DNA from: an uncultured Pelagibacteraceae bacterium
GTDB lineage: Bacteria > Pseudomonadota > Alphaproteobacteria > Pelagibacterales > Pelagibacteraceae
Reading direction: 5' to 3'
Length of the DNA stretch: 59,381 nt
Assembly (NCBI GenBank): GCA_902629535.1
Contig: CACORD010000001.1
Location: 101,928 to 161,308 of the forward strand
Both the position numbers and the translations under genes were made by a program. The notes under the pieces are model-generated. The model was not told where the DNA came from and did not search any database. It saw nothing but the letters and a program-made list of their open reading frames with translations. Below, piece after piece: positions 35,621 through 44,924 of the stretch (its first letter is position 1; the number at the start of each line of letters is the position of its first letter).

Positions 35621-36624
35621 TATGAATTAGCTTGAATTGCTTTCTCATTATTCTGAACAATAGTCATAATATGTTTTGCTTTTTGAAAATCAGAATCTCT
35701 TGCCATCATATTATCGCTTAAATATCTTTTCCATTCTTTAGATCCAACTTGTCCATGATATAAACCCACCGTATGTCTCATAATATGATTTATTTTTGTG
35801 CCTAATTTTACTTCTTTATCAGCATACTCTAAAAGTTTTTCTACCACTTGTTCCCTTGTTGGACTATTCTTTGTCTTAAATATTTCCTTTTCAATTTCAA
35901 TTAAAGAATATGGATTTTGGTATATTGATCTTCCTATCATTACACCATCACAAAACTTTAAATGATTATTAATTTCCTCAACTTTTGTAATTCCACCATT
36001 TATGATTATTTCTAAATTAGGATTTTCTTTTTTAATATCATAAACCATTTTATAATTTAGTTTTGGAATATTTAAATTTTGTTTTGGAGACAAACCTGTC
36101 AAAATTGCTTTTCTTGCATGCAAAATAAATGTTTTTGAACCAGCGTCTTTCATCTTATGAATAAAATTATTTAAATATTCAAACTCTTCTGTATTATCGA
36201 AACCAATTCTTGTCTTAGCTGTAACAGGAATTTTGCATGCATTTACCATTGAATTAATACATTCAGCAACCAAATCAGGTTCTTTAATTAAACACGCACC
36301 AAATTTATTTTTTTGAACTTTTTTGCTAGGGCAACCAAGATTAATATTAATTTCGTCGTAACCCATGTCCTCTGCAATTTTAGCTACTTCTGCTAACTCT
36401 TCTTGATTAGATCCACCAACTTGTAAAGCTAACGGTTTTTCTTCAGGGCTAAAAGATAAAATTTTTTTTCTATCACCATGGATTGCTGATTTTGTAGCAA
36501 CCATCTCAGTATAGAGCATTACATTTTTGCTCATCAATCTTAAAAAGAAACGATCGTGCCTATCAGTACAATCCATCATTGGGGCAACTGATATTTTTCT
36601 ATTTATTTTTTTTTTAGAATCCAA
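35620..36624 (-). CDS. dusA: tRNA-dihydrouridine synthase A
   Basis: The 334-residue flavoprotein starts with KISVAPMMDCTDRHDR. It contains INLGCPSKKVQKNKFGACL (in part; the cysteine of GCPS is conserved and the catalytic cysteine lies in GACL), KTRIGFD, LHARKA and INGGI. DusA reduces uridines 20 and 20a of the D-loop. The start lies inside the end of dctM (11-base overlap). Confidence 0.95.
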   Translation of the reverse strand: MDSKKKINRKISVAPMMDCTDRHDRFFLRLMSKNVMLYTEMVATKSAIHGDRKKILSFSPEEKPLALQVGGSNQEELAEVAKIAEDMGYDEININLGCPSKKVQKNKFGACLIKEPDLVAECINSMVNACKIPVTAKTRIGFDNTEEFEYLNNFIHKMKDAGSKTFILHARKAILTGLSPKQNLNIPKLNYKMVYDIKKENPNLEIIINGGITKVEEINNHLKFCDGVMIGRSIYQNPYSLIEIEKEIFKTKNSPTREQVVEKLLEYADKEVKLGTKINHIMRHTVGLYHGQVGSKEWKRYLSDNMMARDSDFQKAKHIMTIVQNNEKAIQANS

Positions 36625-37945
36625 GGTCTTTACCCATTATTTTATCAGGGAACCATGTAACAATCTCAGAAAAAATACATAAAATTACTATAGCTAAAGC
36701 CATAATTATCATAAATGGTATAGATCCTTTTAAAATTTCTGACAAACTAACGTCTGGGGTAATTCCTTTTATAATATAAAGATTTAATCCAACAGGTGGT
36801 GTAATTAAGCCAATTTCCATATTAATTGTAAACACTATTGCAAACCAATACGGATCAAACCCTAAAGTGGTTATCACTGGCAACAATATAGCTGAGGTCA
36901 TTACAATAACTGCAACTGGAGGTAAAAAGAAACCAGCTATTAAAAGAAATATGTTTATTAGAATAAACACGACCCATTTATTAGAGCTTAATTCTACCAT
37001 GCTCTGTGCTAATGACTGAGTTACATACAGTTGTGAAAGAGTGAATGCAAAAAGATAAGATGCAGCAATAATAAACATTATCATTACACTTTCTTTCATT
37101 GAAACTTTAACTATATTCCAAATCTTTTTTGGCTGATAAATTTTATATACAACAGCAATTAAAACAAAAACTAAGAATGCCCCTACTCCAGATGCCTCAG
37201 ATGGTGTTGCGACTCCTCCATAAAGTACATACAGAACTCCTGCTATAATTGCTAAGAACGGAAGTATTCTTGGTAAAACCTCTAATTTTTCTTTTAAAGT
37301 TGGTCTTACTCTATTTCTTAAGGCTTTAGCTGCTTCTTTATCAATAAAATAACTATGTATTAGAGCCCATATTGCAAACATGCCTGCCAACATGAAGCCT
37401 GGTACAAGACCACATAAAAATAATCTTCCAATAGATGTTCCTGTTGCAATTCCATAAACAATTAAAACAATACTTGGGGGAATTAAAACTCCTAAAGTTC
37501 CACCAGCTGCAATAGTTCCTGTTGCGATTTGATCGGAGTAACCTCTTTTTCTCATTTCAGGTATCCCCATCGTTCCAATCGCAGCACAAGTTGCTGGACT
37601 AGATCCACTCAAAGCTGCAAAAATCGAACAAGCTCCGATATTAGAAATTACCAATCCACCTGGTACTCTCCAAAGCCATCTATCTAATCCTGTATATAAA
37701 TCTTTTCCCGCAGGAGAATTAGCAACAGCCATTCCCATTAGAATAAACATTGGTATTGAAAGTAAAACAAATGAGTTTAAACCTGCAAAAAATGTTTCAG
37801 CAAAGACATCAAGCATTTGAAAACCTTCAAAGGTTACTAGCAGAGCTATCGAAACAAAACTCAAACCAAAAGCAATTGGAATTCCAGAAAAAAGAACTAA
37901 TAAAGTAAAAACTGCAACAATTACTGCTATAATCAGGGGATCCAT
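36614..37945 (-). CDS. dctM: TRAP transporter large permease subunit
   Basis: The 443-residue protein has about 12 hydrophobic helices and DctM signatures such as SIPMFILMGMAVANSPAG, ALSGSSPATCAAIG and IPPSIVLIVYG. It forms the ion-coupled channel of a tripartite importer with DctQ and the binding protein upstream. The gap to dctQ is zero bases, which supports one operon. Confidence 0.95.
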   Translation of the reverse strand: MDPLIIAVIVAVFTLLVLFSGIPIAFGLSFVSIALLVTFEGFQMLDVFAETFFAGLNSFVLLSIPMFILMGMAVANSPAGKDLYTGLDRWLWRVPGGLVISNIGACSIFAALSGSSPATCAAIGTMGIPEMRKRGYSDQIATGTIAAGGTLGVLIPPSIVLIVYGIATGTSIGRLFLCGLVPGFMLAGMFAIWALIHSYFIDKEAAKALRNRVRPTLKEKLEVLPRILPFLAIIAGVLYVLYGGVATPSEASGVGAFLVFVLIAVVYKIYQPKKIWNIVKVSMKESVMIMFIIAASYLFAFTLSQLYVTQSLAQSMVELSSNKWVVFILINIFLLIAGFFLPPVAVIVMTSAILLPVITTLGFDPYWFAIVFTINMEIGLITPPVGLNLYIIKGITPDVSLSEILKGSIPFMIIMALAIVILCIFSEIVTWFPDKIMGKDLGF

Positions 37946-38440
37946 TTAATTAAAATCCTTTTCATCAGTTAGTTTTATAATTTCTGCTATATACTGTAAT
38001 ATCATTAATAAAGCTCCCAACATCATTGATGAATATGGTATCCATAGTGGCGGATCCCAGACAGTTCCTGTTGAATAATTTTTAGTAAATGCTTCCTCGA
38101 ACATTAAAAATCCAAAGTAAAATAAAATAAGGAAAAATAATAAACTTACAGAAGATGTAAAAATTTTTAATCTAATTATATTTTTTTTTGATAAAAAATC
38201 GTAAATCCATTCCATACTAACATGAGCTTTTTCACTAAGGACGTATACACTTCCAATAAAAGTTGAAGCGACTAATAACATTGTTACAAGTTCTGTTTGC
38301 CATGTAATTGCTCTTTGAAAAAAATATCTTTCAAAAACAAGCTCAACAATTACCAAGATTGATAAAAGCAATGCCAATACAGCGAAAGCACCACAGGCTT
38401 TAGCTATTAGATCACAAAATTGAAGATATTTTTTTTTCAT
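37946..38440 (-). CDS. dctQ: TRAP transporter small permease subunit
   Basis: The 164-residue protein has four hydrophobic helices and the DctQ-type middle segment with WQTELVTMLLVASTFIGS and SEKAHVSMEWIYD. It partners DctM in the membrane. Its ATG follows directly after a seven-T tract that ends a strong hairpin, so little or no free ribosome-binding site is present. Confidence 0.92.
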   Translation of the reverse strand: MKKKYLQFCDLIAKACGAFAVLALLLSILVIVELVFERYFFQRAITWQTELVTMLLVASTFIGSVYVLSEKAHVSMEWIYDFLSKKNIIRLKIFTSSVSLLFFLILFYFGFLMFEEAFTKNYSTGTVWDPPLWIPYSSMMLGALLMILQYIAEIIKLTDEKDFN

Positions 38441-38475
38441 AAAAAAACCCCTATTTAATAAGAATAAATAGGGGT
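38441..38475 (-). terminator. Intercistronic hairpin with T-tract between dctP and dctQ
   Basis: On the minus strand an 11-base-pair perfect stem (ACCCCTATTTA with TAAATAGGGGT, 38465-38475 and 38447-38457) with a 7-base loop is followed by a T-tract that runs to the dctQ ATG. It is a textbook rho-independent terminator shape. Placed here it probably ends most transcripts after dctP, so the binding protein is made in excess of the permeases, as is usual for such importers. Confidence 0.85.
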
Positions 38476-38490
38476 TCTTTATATATTATT

Positions 38491-39501
38491 TTATTTAACT
38501 GCTAAAGCCATTTCCATCAGCTTGTCGCCACCTGGAACTTTTTCAGCAAATGCCTTATGAGAAGATTTTTTCGCAATCTCTACCCATGCAGCATGGTCTT
38601 TTGCATCCATGTACACTAATTTTACACCTGCAGCTTTATAAGCATCCTCAAACTTTTTGTCTAAGTTTTCTACTTGAGCTGTCATGTATTTCTCAGCAAC
38701 TTTTCCAGCTTTCATTAAAGCTTTTTGTTGCTTAGAATTTAGAGCATCGAAAGATTTTTTCGACATCAAAATTGGTTCATACATAAACCATAGACCAAAT
38801 TTTCCTGGAGGAGTTGCACATGAAACTTGTTCATAAATTTTGTAACTTACAAAACTTCCTGAACTAGTGTTAGCACCTGTTAATACACCAGTTTGTAAAC
38901 CTGTGTAAATTTCAGATGATGGCATACTTTGAATACCAGCTCCTGCTGCTTCTAGCATTTGGTTAAATGCTTTACCTGCAGCTCTCATAACTTGACCTTT
39001 TGCATCGCTAGGATTTTTGATACATTTTGTTTTTGAAGCAAAACCACCACCTAACCAAGCATCAGATAAAACTACAACACCTGCATCGTTAATGATTTTT
39101 TTAATTTCAGTCATCATTGGACCTTTATTAAATCTTAACGCATGGTCGTGATTCTTTACTGTTCCAGGCATTAAAGTTGCATCAAATTCTGGATGGAATT
39201 TAGAAGCATATGCTAATGGAAAAGCAGAAATATCTAATTGACCAGTTGTCATAGGTTTCCACTGTTCTTTAGGTTTGTATAATGATTTAGCTGGATAAAT
39301 TCTGATATCTATTCCAACATTTGCTTTTTTAACCTCGTCTGCAATGATTTGAACCATTTCATGACGTGGGTCATAAGATCCATCAGCTCTTTGTGTACCA
39401 GGCCATTGGTGACTTGCTTTCAGTGTAACTGCGTAAGCAGAACCAATAGTAGTAAAAACAAAAACTAATGAAGTTAAATATAAAGATATTCTTTTTAACA
39501 T
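38491..39501 (-). CDS. dctP: TRAP transporter solute-binding protein
   Basis: The 336-residue protein has a signal peptide with probable cleavage after A24 (SAYA). The periplasmic DctP fold follows: ASHQWPGTQRADG, DIRIYPAKSLYKPKEQW (in part), LPGTVKNHDHAL and the central MRAAGKAFNQML helix with its arginine (the usual carboxylate-binding position in the family). The ligand is unknown but is probably an organic acid. A GAGGGA ribosome-binding site precedes the start. Confidence 0.94.
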   Translation of the reverse strand: MLKRISLYLTSLVFVFTTIGSAYAVTLKASHQWPGTQRADGSYDPRHEMVQIIADEVKKANVGIDIRIYPAKSLYKPKEQWKPMTTGQLDISAFPLAYASKFHPEFDATLMPGTVKNHDHALRFNKGPMMTEIKKIINDAGVVVLSDAWLGGGFASKTKCIKNPSDAKGQVMRAAGKAFNQMLEAAGAGIQSMPSSEIYTGLQTGVLTGANTSSGSFVSYKIYEQVSCATPPGKFGLWFMYEPILMSKKSFDALNSKQQKALMKAGKVAEKYMTAQVENLDKKFEDAYKAAGVKLVYMDAKDHAAWVEIAKKSSHKAFAEKVPGGDKLMEMALAVK

Positions 39502-39595
39502 TATTATTTCCCTCTATTGTTATTTTTAATAATTCAATTAAAGTGAACTTATTAATAAGAGTCAAGTCGACAAAAACTCAAATTAGATAGAAATT

Positions 39596-40738
39596 ATGGA
39601 TGGACCGTTAAAAAACCTACTAGTAGTTGATTTAACAAGAGTATTGGTTGGTCCTTACTGTACAATGATACTATCAGATCTCGGTGCAAGGGTAATTAAA
39701 GTTGAAGCCCCGGAAATCGGAGATGACTCTAGAAAATTTGGACCATTCATTAAAGATTACTCAGCCTATTTTATGTCGTTGAATAGAGGTAAAGAAAGTA
39801 TTGCACTTAATTTAAAAAATACGGATGACAAAAAAATTTTTGATAAAATTTTATCTAGAGCAGATATTTTAGTTGAAAATTTTAAACCAGGTACTTTAGA
39901 AAAATGGGGTTACGGTTGGAAAGATGTAAATAAAAAATATCCTAAATTAATTTATGCATCTGCTTCAGGATTTGGGCAAACAGGTCCTCTAAAAGAATTG
40001 CCTGCTTACGATATGGTTGTACAAGGTATGGGTGGTTTAATGAGTGTAACTGGACAACCTAATTCTGAGCCAACTAGAGTTGGAACATCAATTGGAGACA
40101 TCACTGCTGGTTTGTTCACAGCAATCGGAATTAATGCTGCTCTCTATGATAGACAAAAAACTGGTAAAGGAATGTTCATAGATGTTTCAATGCTTGATTG
40201 TCAAATAGCAATTTTAGAAAATGCTATAGCTCGTTACTTAGCAAAAAATGAGATACCAAAACCAATGGGGTCGCGTCATCCTTCAATTGCACCCTTTGAG
40301 GCTTTTAAAACTAAAGACAGTTATATTATTATAGCTGCTGGAAATGATAGATTATTTGAAAAACTTTGTGATCTATTGGCAATGCCTGAGATTAACAAAG
40401 ATCCGAAGTTTTCTAATAATTCATCAAGAGCAAAAAATATGGATGAGCTTAAAATAATTCTTGAAAAAAAACTGTCATCTAGAACTACCAATGAATGGGT
40501 TAAAGATATGGAAAAAGATAAAATTCCATGTGGTCCTATATTCAATATAAAAGAAGCTGTAGAAAATCCTCAAGTAGAAGCTAGAAATATGATCGTTAAA
40601 GCCTTTCACAAAAAAATTGGAGATTTTAAATTAGCAGGTAATCCAATTAAGATGTCTGCTTATAAAGATGAAAAAACTAGGGGTGATATCCCTGATTTAG
40701 ACGAACATAGGGAAAAAATTTTAAAAGAATTTTTTTAA
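39596..40738 (+). CDS. Class III CoA-transferase (CaiB/BaiF family)
   Basis: The 380-residue protein has the family start VVDLTRVLVGPYCTMIL, DLGARVIKVEAP, NRGKESIALNLK and ADILVENFKPGT. The probable catalytic aspartate lies in LPAYDMVVQGMGG near residue 143. It moves CoA between carboxylic acids, and the acids are unknown. It diverges from dctP across 94 bases, so a joint role with the organic-acid importer is possible (inference). Confidence 0.92.
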   Translation: MDGPLKNLLVVDLTRVLVGPYCTMILSDLGARVIKVEAPEIGDDSRKFGPFIKDYSAYFMSLNRGKESIALNLKNTDDKKIFDKILSRADILVENFKPGTLEKWGYGWKDVNKKYPKLIYASASGFGQTGPLKELPAYDMVVQGMGGLMSVTGQPNSEPTRVGTSIGDITAGLFTAIGINAALYDRQKTGKGMFIDVSMLDCQIAILENAIARYLAKNEIPKPMGSRHPSIAPFEAFKTKDSYIIIAAGNDRLFEKLCDLLAMPEINKDPKFSNNSSRAKNMDELKIILEKKLSSRTTNEWVKDMEKDKIPCGPIFNIKEAVENPQVEARNMIVKAFHKKIGDFKLAGNPIKMSAYKDEKTRGDIPDLDEHREKILKEFF

Positions 40739-41275
40739 TTACTGATTGTTTTCAGTTTCGTTAGTAGTTTCTTGCTCTGAGGCTTGGTTTTCTGTTTCAG
40801 TTACTTCATCCAATGAGACATCTCCTTGTTCATCGCCTGTTTCATCAGTAGCTGCAGTATCAATGTCTGGTTTAGCTGTTTGAGACAGCTCTGCTAAATC
40901 TTCATTGGAAACTTGAATTTTTTCTGGAGTTTTTCTTGCTCTCTTTGATGGTAAAATAGGAGCTCCACTTTTTGATATTTCACCTTTATATAAACTTTCA
41001 AAATCATCACCCACATCTTCATCATCCTCCACGCCATCATCAACTTGCTCTACGTGCTTTCTTAACTTATAAACTGCACTTTCGGTAAGTTCATTTACTT
41101 TAATATTTTCTTCTGCGATTTCTCTTAGGGCAATAACTGTATTCTTATCATTATCTCTATCTAAAGTTGGCTCTATTCCGGTATTAAGTTGAGTTGCTCT
41201 TTCTTTTGCAACCAAAACTAGCTCGTAAGGACTTTCTACTTTATCAATACAATCTTCTACTGTTACTCTAGCCAT
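40739..41275 (-). CDS. rpoZ: RNA polymerase omega subunit with a long acidic tail
   Basis: Residues 1-70 match Rpo[41 protein letters not shown]. Omega helps fold and assemble the beta-prime subunit. At 178 residues it is longer than the usual 70-130. The extra C-terminal half is low-complexity and rich in E, D, T and Q, so it is probably disordered. Its stop touches the stop of the convergent CoA-transferase gene. Confidence 0.93.
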   Translation of the reverse strand: MARVTVEDCIDKVESPYELVLVAKERATQLNTGIEPTLDRDNDKNTVIALREIAEENIKVNELTESAVYKLRKHVEQVDDGVEDDEDVGDDFESLYKGEISKSGAPILPSKRARKTPEKIQVSNEDLAELSQTAKPDIDTAATDETGDEQGDVSLDEVTETENQASEQETTNETENNQ

Positions 41276-41318
41276 GCGGAGTATCTATACAGTGAACTTA
41301 AAAAAATCAAGGAGAATT

Positions 41319-42524
41319 TTATAAATATTTGGGATTTAGCTTATTTCTAACAAAAAATAATAAGACTGCAGCTATTGTAATATAGATAAATGATACAAGA
41401 GCAACCTGCTCTATCGAAAATCCTGCATCAATTAAAAGGCCAAATAATGCTGTGCCAAATGCTGTTGAAAAAACCATCAAAGCTGTTGTTAGAGCTTTAA
41501 TGGAGCCAATGTATCTAACACCATAAATTTCAGCCCATGTTGAGGAACCTAATACGTTCGCAAGTCCGTTGGATATCCCTATCAAACCTAAAAACAAAAA
41601 AGCTGAAAATGAAATATCAAAATACATTAAAACAATTGTTGAGATTAATAATGGAATATTCATGAAAATAAGTAATTTTCTGCTAGTGAATTTATCAATC
41701 AAGAAACCTGCAACTAGTAAAGTTATTACTGATAAAACAGAATAGACCATAAAAGATTGGGCAATTACATAAGCACCCCACCCTTTAGACTCTGTAATAA
41801 AAGATTGATAAACAAATACACCTGTTGCGATCCACGGCATTGCCAACATATTCAGACAAACTATATAAAATCGATAGTCTTTAAGAACTTCAATTCTTTT
41901 CCATTGTTTTATTTTTTGATTGAATTCTTGTTGGTTAGTTTCCTCTCTAGACTCAAAGTTTAAGTTTTTAACTAGAATAAAAGAGGTAATTGGAAGAAAT
42001 ATTAATAATAATATTGATATATATATCCATAAATTTTGCCAAGAAGTAATGGTAAGTAAATATACAATTAAAACAGGCAACATAAATTCAGCAGTAGAAA
42101 GACCGAACCAACTCGTACTTAAAGCTTTTCCTCTAGATTTTGTAAAAAATCTTGAAATTGTTGTTGTTGCAGTATGAGACATCATACCTTGTCCTGAAAA
42201 TCTCATTAAAAAAATTGCAATAAATAAAAAAGCTATTGAAGAAATCTTTGAAAAGAAAAAACATGAAAAAGATAATAGTATTGTTACAAAAAAAGCAAAT
42301 TTAAATATATTTATATCATCAATTTTTTTTCCAACCCAAATTAACAAAAAACTGCTCAACAAAGTTGCAGATGCATAAATTGTTCCAAATTGTCCCTGAG
42401 TAATAGATAACGCATCTCGTATACTAGGATTAAAAAGACCAAGAAAAAAACTCTGTCCAAAACTAGAAAAAAATGTAAATATAAAACCAAATATAATTAC
42501 TTTTAAACTTAAACTTTTAAACAT
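41319..42524 (-). CDS. Major facilitator superfamily transporter
   Basis: The 401-residue protein has 12 predicted helices in two halves. SITQGQFGTIYASATLLSS and a WVGKKIDD loop stand at the usual MFS motif A position, and GLSTAEFMLPVL and LIDKFTSRK in the second half. It resembles monocarboxylate-type or oxalate/formate-type MFS carriers in general form, but the substrate cannot be inferred. It diverges from the dehydrogenase gene at 42536 with only 11 bases between starts. Confidence 0.88.
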   Translation of the reverse strand: MFKSLSLKVIIFGFIFTFFSSFGQSFFLGLFNPSIRDALSITQGQFGTIYASATLLSSFLLIWVGKKIDDINIFKFAFFVTILLSFSCFFFSKISSIAFLFIAIFLMRFSGQGMMSHTATTTISRFFTKSRGKALSTSWFGLSTAEFMLPVLIVYLLTITSWQNLWIYISILLLIFLPITSFILVKNLNFESREETNQQEFNQKIKQWKRIEVLKDYRFYIVCLNMLAMPWIATGVFVYQSFITESKGWGAYVIAQSFMVYSVLSVITLLVAGFLIDKFTSRKLLIFMNIPLLISTIVLMYFDISFSAFLFLGLIGISNGLANVLGSSTWAEIYGVRYIGSIKALTTALMVFSTAFGTALFGLLIDAGFSIEQVALVSFIYITIAAVLLFFVRNKLNPKYL

Positions 42525-42535
42525 ATTAAAAAATT

Positions 42536-43405
42536 ATGAGTTGTAACGTTGCTTTTATAGGTCTCGGTGTCATGGGGTATCCAATGGCTGGTTATATATC
42601 AAAAGGTGGTCACAATGTAACTGTTTTTAACAGAACAAAATCCAAAGCTGAAAAATGGATTAAAGAATACAAAGGTAAAATGGCTGATACGCCGGCTGAA
42701 GCTGCAAAAGATGCTGAATATATTTTTACATGTGTTGGTAATGATAATGATTTGTCTGAAGTTACAATCGGAAAAGAAGGAATTTATAATACAATTAAAA
42801 AAGGTGCGGTGCATATAGATAACACTACTGCATCAGCTGAAATTGCAAGAAGACTTTATAAAAATTCAAAAGCACATGGTTGGGGTTTTTTAGATGCACC
42901 CGTATCAGGTGGACAGGCTGGAGCTGAAAATGGTGCGCTAACAGTTATGATTGGAGGTGATCAAGCTGACTTTGATAAAGCAAAAGATAAAATAGAATGT
43001 TACAGCAAAAAAATGAAATTACTTGGTGGTCCTGGAAATGGACAGCTTGCTAAAATGGTTAATCAAATTTGTATTGCAGGTTTAGTTCAAGGCTTATCTG
43101 AAGCTATTAATTTTGGAATGAAAGCTGGATTAAATATGGAAGATGTAATTGAAGTTATTTCAAAAGGTGCAGCACAATCTTGGCAAATGGAAAATAGGTA
43201 CAAAACAATGATTGATGACAAATTTGATTTTGGTTTTGCAGTAGATTGGATGAGAAAAGATTTAAAAATTGCGATGGATGAGGCTAAAAATAATGGCTCA
43301 TTGTTACCTGTCACTGAACTCGTTGATAAATATTATGGTGAAGTACAAGGCATGGGTGGTAATCGTTGGGATACTTCAAGCTTAATAAAAAGATTTAGAA
43401 AGTAA
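42536..43405 (+). CDS. 3-hydroxyisobutyrate dehydrogenase-like NAD(P)-dependent oxidoreductase
   Basis: The 289-residue protein has the N-terminal dinucleotide motif FIGLGVMGYPMAGY, the substrate loop DAPVSGGQAGAENGAL and the catalytic lysine in GNGQLAKMVNQ near residue 167, with a helical C-terminal dimerisation domain. The family includes 3-hydroxyisobutyrate, tartronate semialdehyde and related beta-hydroxyacid dehydrogenases, and the substrate here is open. Confidence 0.92.
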   Translation: MSCNVAFIGLGVMGYPMAGYISKGGHNVTVFNRTKSKAEKWIKEYKGKMADTPAEAAKDAEYIFTCVGNDNDLSEVTIGKEGIYNTIKKGAVHIDNTTASAEIARRLYKNSKAHGWGFLDAPVSGGQAGAENGALTVMIGGDQADFDKAKDKIECYSKKMKLLGGPGNGQLAKMVNQICIAGLVQGLSEAINFGMKAGLNMEDVIEVISKGAAQSWQMENRYKTMIDDKFDFGFAVDWMRKDLKIAMDEAKNNGSLLPVTELVDKYYGEVQGMGGNRWDTSSLIKRFRK

Positions 43406-43408
43406 AGT

Positions 43409-44008
43409 ATGCAGCCAGCATACTATGAAGATTTTGGGGAAATTCAAAATAAGTATTGGTCTATGTTAGATGATGCTGTGACCAATAGAGGCTCACCATT
43501 TAGAATTCCTGTTTTTATTTGTGCTCATCAAAATGAAGTTGATGGCAGAATTATTGTTTTACGTAAATCAGATAGAGAAAATAATCTATTACAATTTCAC
43601 ACTGATTTAAGATCTCCAAAAGTGGATATTCTTAATAAAAATAAGAATGCTTCTTTAGTTTTCTACGATAAAGAGGAAAAGATACAGTTGAGGGTTAAAG
43701 TAGAATGTGAAGTTAATAATCAAAATTCTACGACAAAAGAATCTTGGAAAAAAACTCAACATATAAGCAGACGTTGTTATTTAACTGATAGTCCTCCTGG
43801 AACAACATCAGAAAATCCAACATCTGGTATGATATCTAAATTAGAAGATTTTGATTACACAATGGAGCAAAGTGAAGAAGGTTATAAAAATTTTACGGTT
43901 ATAAAATGTAAAATTAAATCAATTGAATGGCTATATCTTGCAGCTAAAGGACATCGAAGAGCAAAGTTTGATTTAGAAAATAAAAAAGAAAGTTGGCTAG
44001 TTCCATAA
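43409..44008 (+). CDS. Pyridoxamine 5'-phosphate oxidase-like FMN-binding protein
   Basis: The 199-residue protein has the split-barrel flavin-binding pattern: GRIIVLRKSDRENNLLQFHTD (in part), RSPKVDIL, NASLVFYDKEEKIQLRV and a C-terminal EWLYLAAKGHRRAKF. It resembles the Alr4036-type branch rather than true PdxH, whose C-terminal signature is different. It probably binds FMN, with a reaction unknown. It lies 3 bases after the dehydrogenase gene and overlaps the carbonic anhydrase-like gene by one base. Confidence 0.85.
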   Translation: MQPAYYEDFGEIQNKYWSMLDDAVTNRGSPFRIPVFICAHQNEVDGRIIVLRKSDRENNLLQFHTDLRSPKVDILNKNKNASLVFYDKEEKIQLRVKVECEVNNQNSTTKESWKKTQHISRRCYLTDSPPGTTSENPTSGMISKLEDFDYTMEQSEEGYKNFTVIKCKIKSIEWLYLAAKGHRRAKFDLENKKESWLVP

Positions 44009-44403
44009 TGAGGAAATATGAGGCAATGGTTTTATCCTGCATGGATCCACGATTTCAGCCAAAAGTTTATAAATACCTAAAAGCAAAAAAACTCATAGGG
44101 AAATATAGTGCTTTTACAATAGCTGGAGCAGCAATTGGTGTGACTCACAAAAAATTTAAAAAGTGGCACTCTACTTTTATAGATAACCTATCAACATCAA
44201 TTAAGTTGCATAAAATTAAAAAAATCATTGTGATAAATCATAAAGATTGTGGTGCTGCAAAAATAATAAATGGTAAAAAAAAATTCAATTCTATTATTGA
44301 AAATAAGATTCATAGAGAATCTTTTAAAAGAATTAAAAAAGTTCTAAATAGTAGATTTCCAACTTTAAAAGTAAATTTTAAGATTTTATCTTTAAAAGAT
44401 TGA
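44008..44403 (+). CDS. Small beta-carbonic anhydrase-like protein
   Basis: The protein is 131 residues from the ATG at 44008, which overlaps the preceding stop as TAATG. It has the beta-carbonic anhydrase zinc and catalytic pattern CxDxR (C11, D13, R15) and HxxC (H78, C81). It is clearly shorter than typical enzymes of 180-220 residues and ends soon after the second motif, so it may be a minimal form or a relative with another role. Its last 12 bases overlap the convergent gamma-type gene. Confidence 0.8.
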   Translation: MRKYEAMVLSCMDPRFQPKVYKYLKAKKLIGKYSAFTIAGAAIGVTHKKFKKWHSTFIDNLSTSIKLHKIKKIIVINHKDCGAAKIINGKKKFNSIIENKIHRESFKRIKKVLNSRFPTLKVNFKILSLKD

Positions 44404-44904
44404 TTTAGAATATCTTTTCCAATTATCTTGGTAATGCTTTGTATTTTCTATAATAGCTTTTTTTTCATCTTCGGTAATTTCTCTTATAACCTTACCTGGT
44501 GAGCCAATTACTAAAGAGTTGTCTGGAATTTCTTTATTTTCTGTAATTAATGCTTTTGCACCAACTAAACAGTTTTTTCCAATCTTAGCATTATTTAAAA
44601 TTACTGCTCCAATTCCAATTAAACTATTGTCTCCTATTGTACAGCCGTGAAGCATAACCATATGTCCTATCGTAACATTCTTTCCCACCTTTAATGGATA
44701 GCCAGGGTCTGTGTGTAAAACACTCCCATCTTGAACATTAGAACCTTCACCAATATGAATATTTTCTACATCGCCTCTTAAAGTGGCATTAAACCAAATA
44801 CTGGAATTTTTTTCTAAGGTAACATCACCTATTATAGTTGCATTAGGTGCTACCCAATTTTCGCCAGAGTTTTTTGGTTTTTTATCTTTTAAATCGTAAA
44901 ACAT
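44392..44904 (-). CDS. Gamma-carbonic anhydrase family protein (YrdA/PaaY-like)
   Basis: The 170-residue protein is built of left-handed beta-helix hexapeptide repeats, with the three zinc histidines in LHTDPG and GHMVMLHGC and the conserved FNATLRGDVENIHIG segment (in part). Family members are carbonic anhydrases, thioesterases or of unknown activity. It diverges from the thioredoxin-fold gene across 20 bases. Confidence 0.92.
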   Translation of the reverse strand: MFYDLKDKKPKNSGENWVAPNATIIGDVTLEKNSSIWFNATLRGDVENIHIGEGSNVQDGSVLHTDPGYPLKVGKNVTIGHMVMLHGCTIGDNSLIGIGAVILNNAKIGKNCLVGAKALITENKEIPDNSLVIGSPGKVIREITEDEKKAIIENTKHYQDNWKRYSKSIF

Positions 44905-44924
44905 AATTTATATATTATTACATT

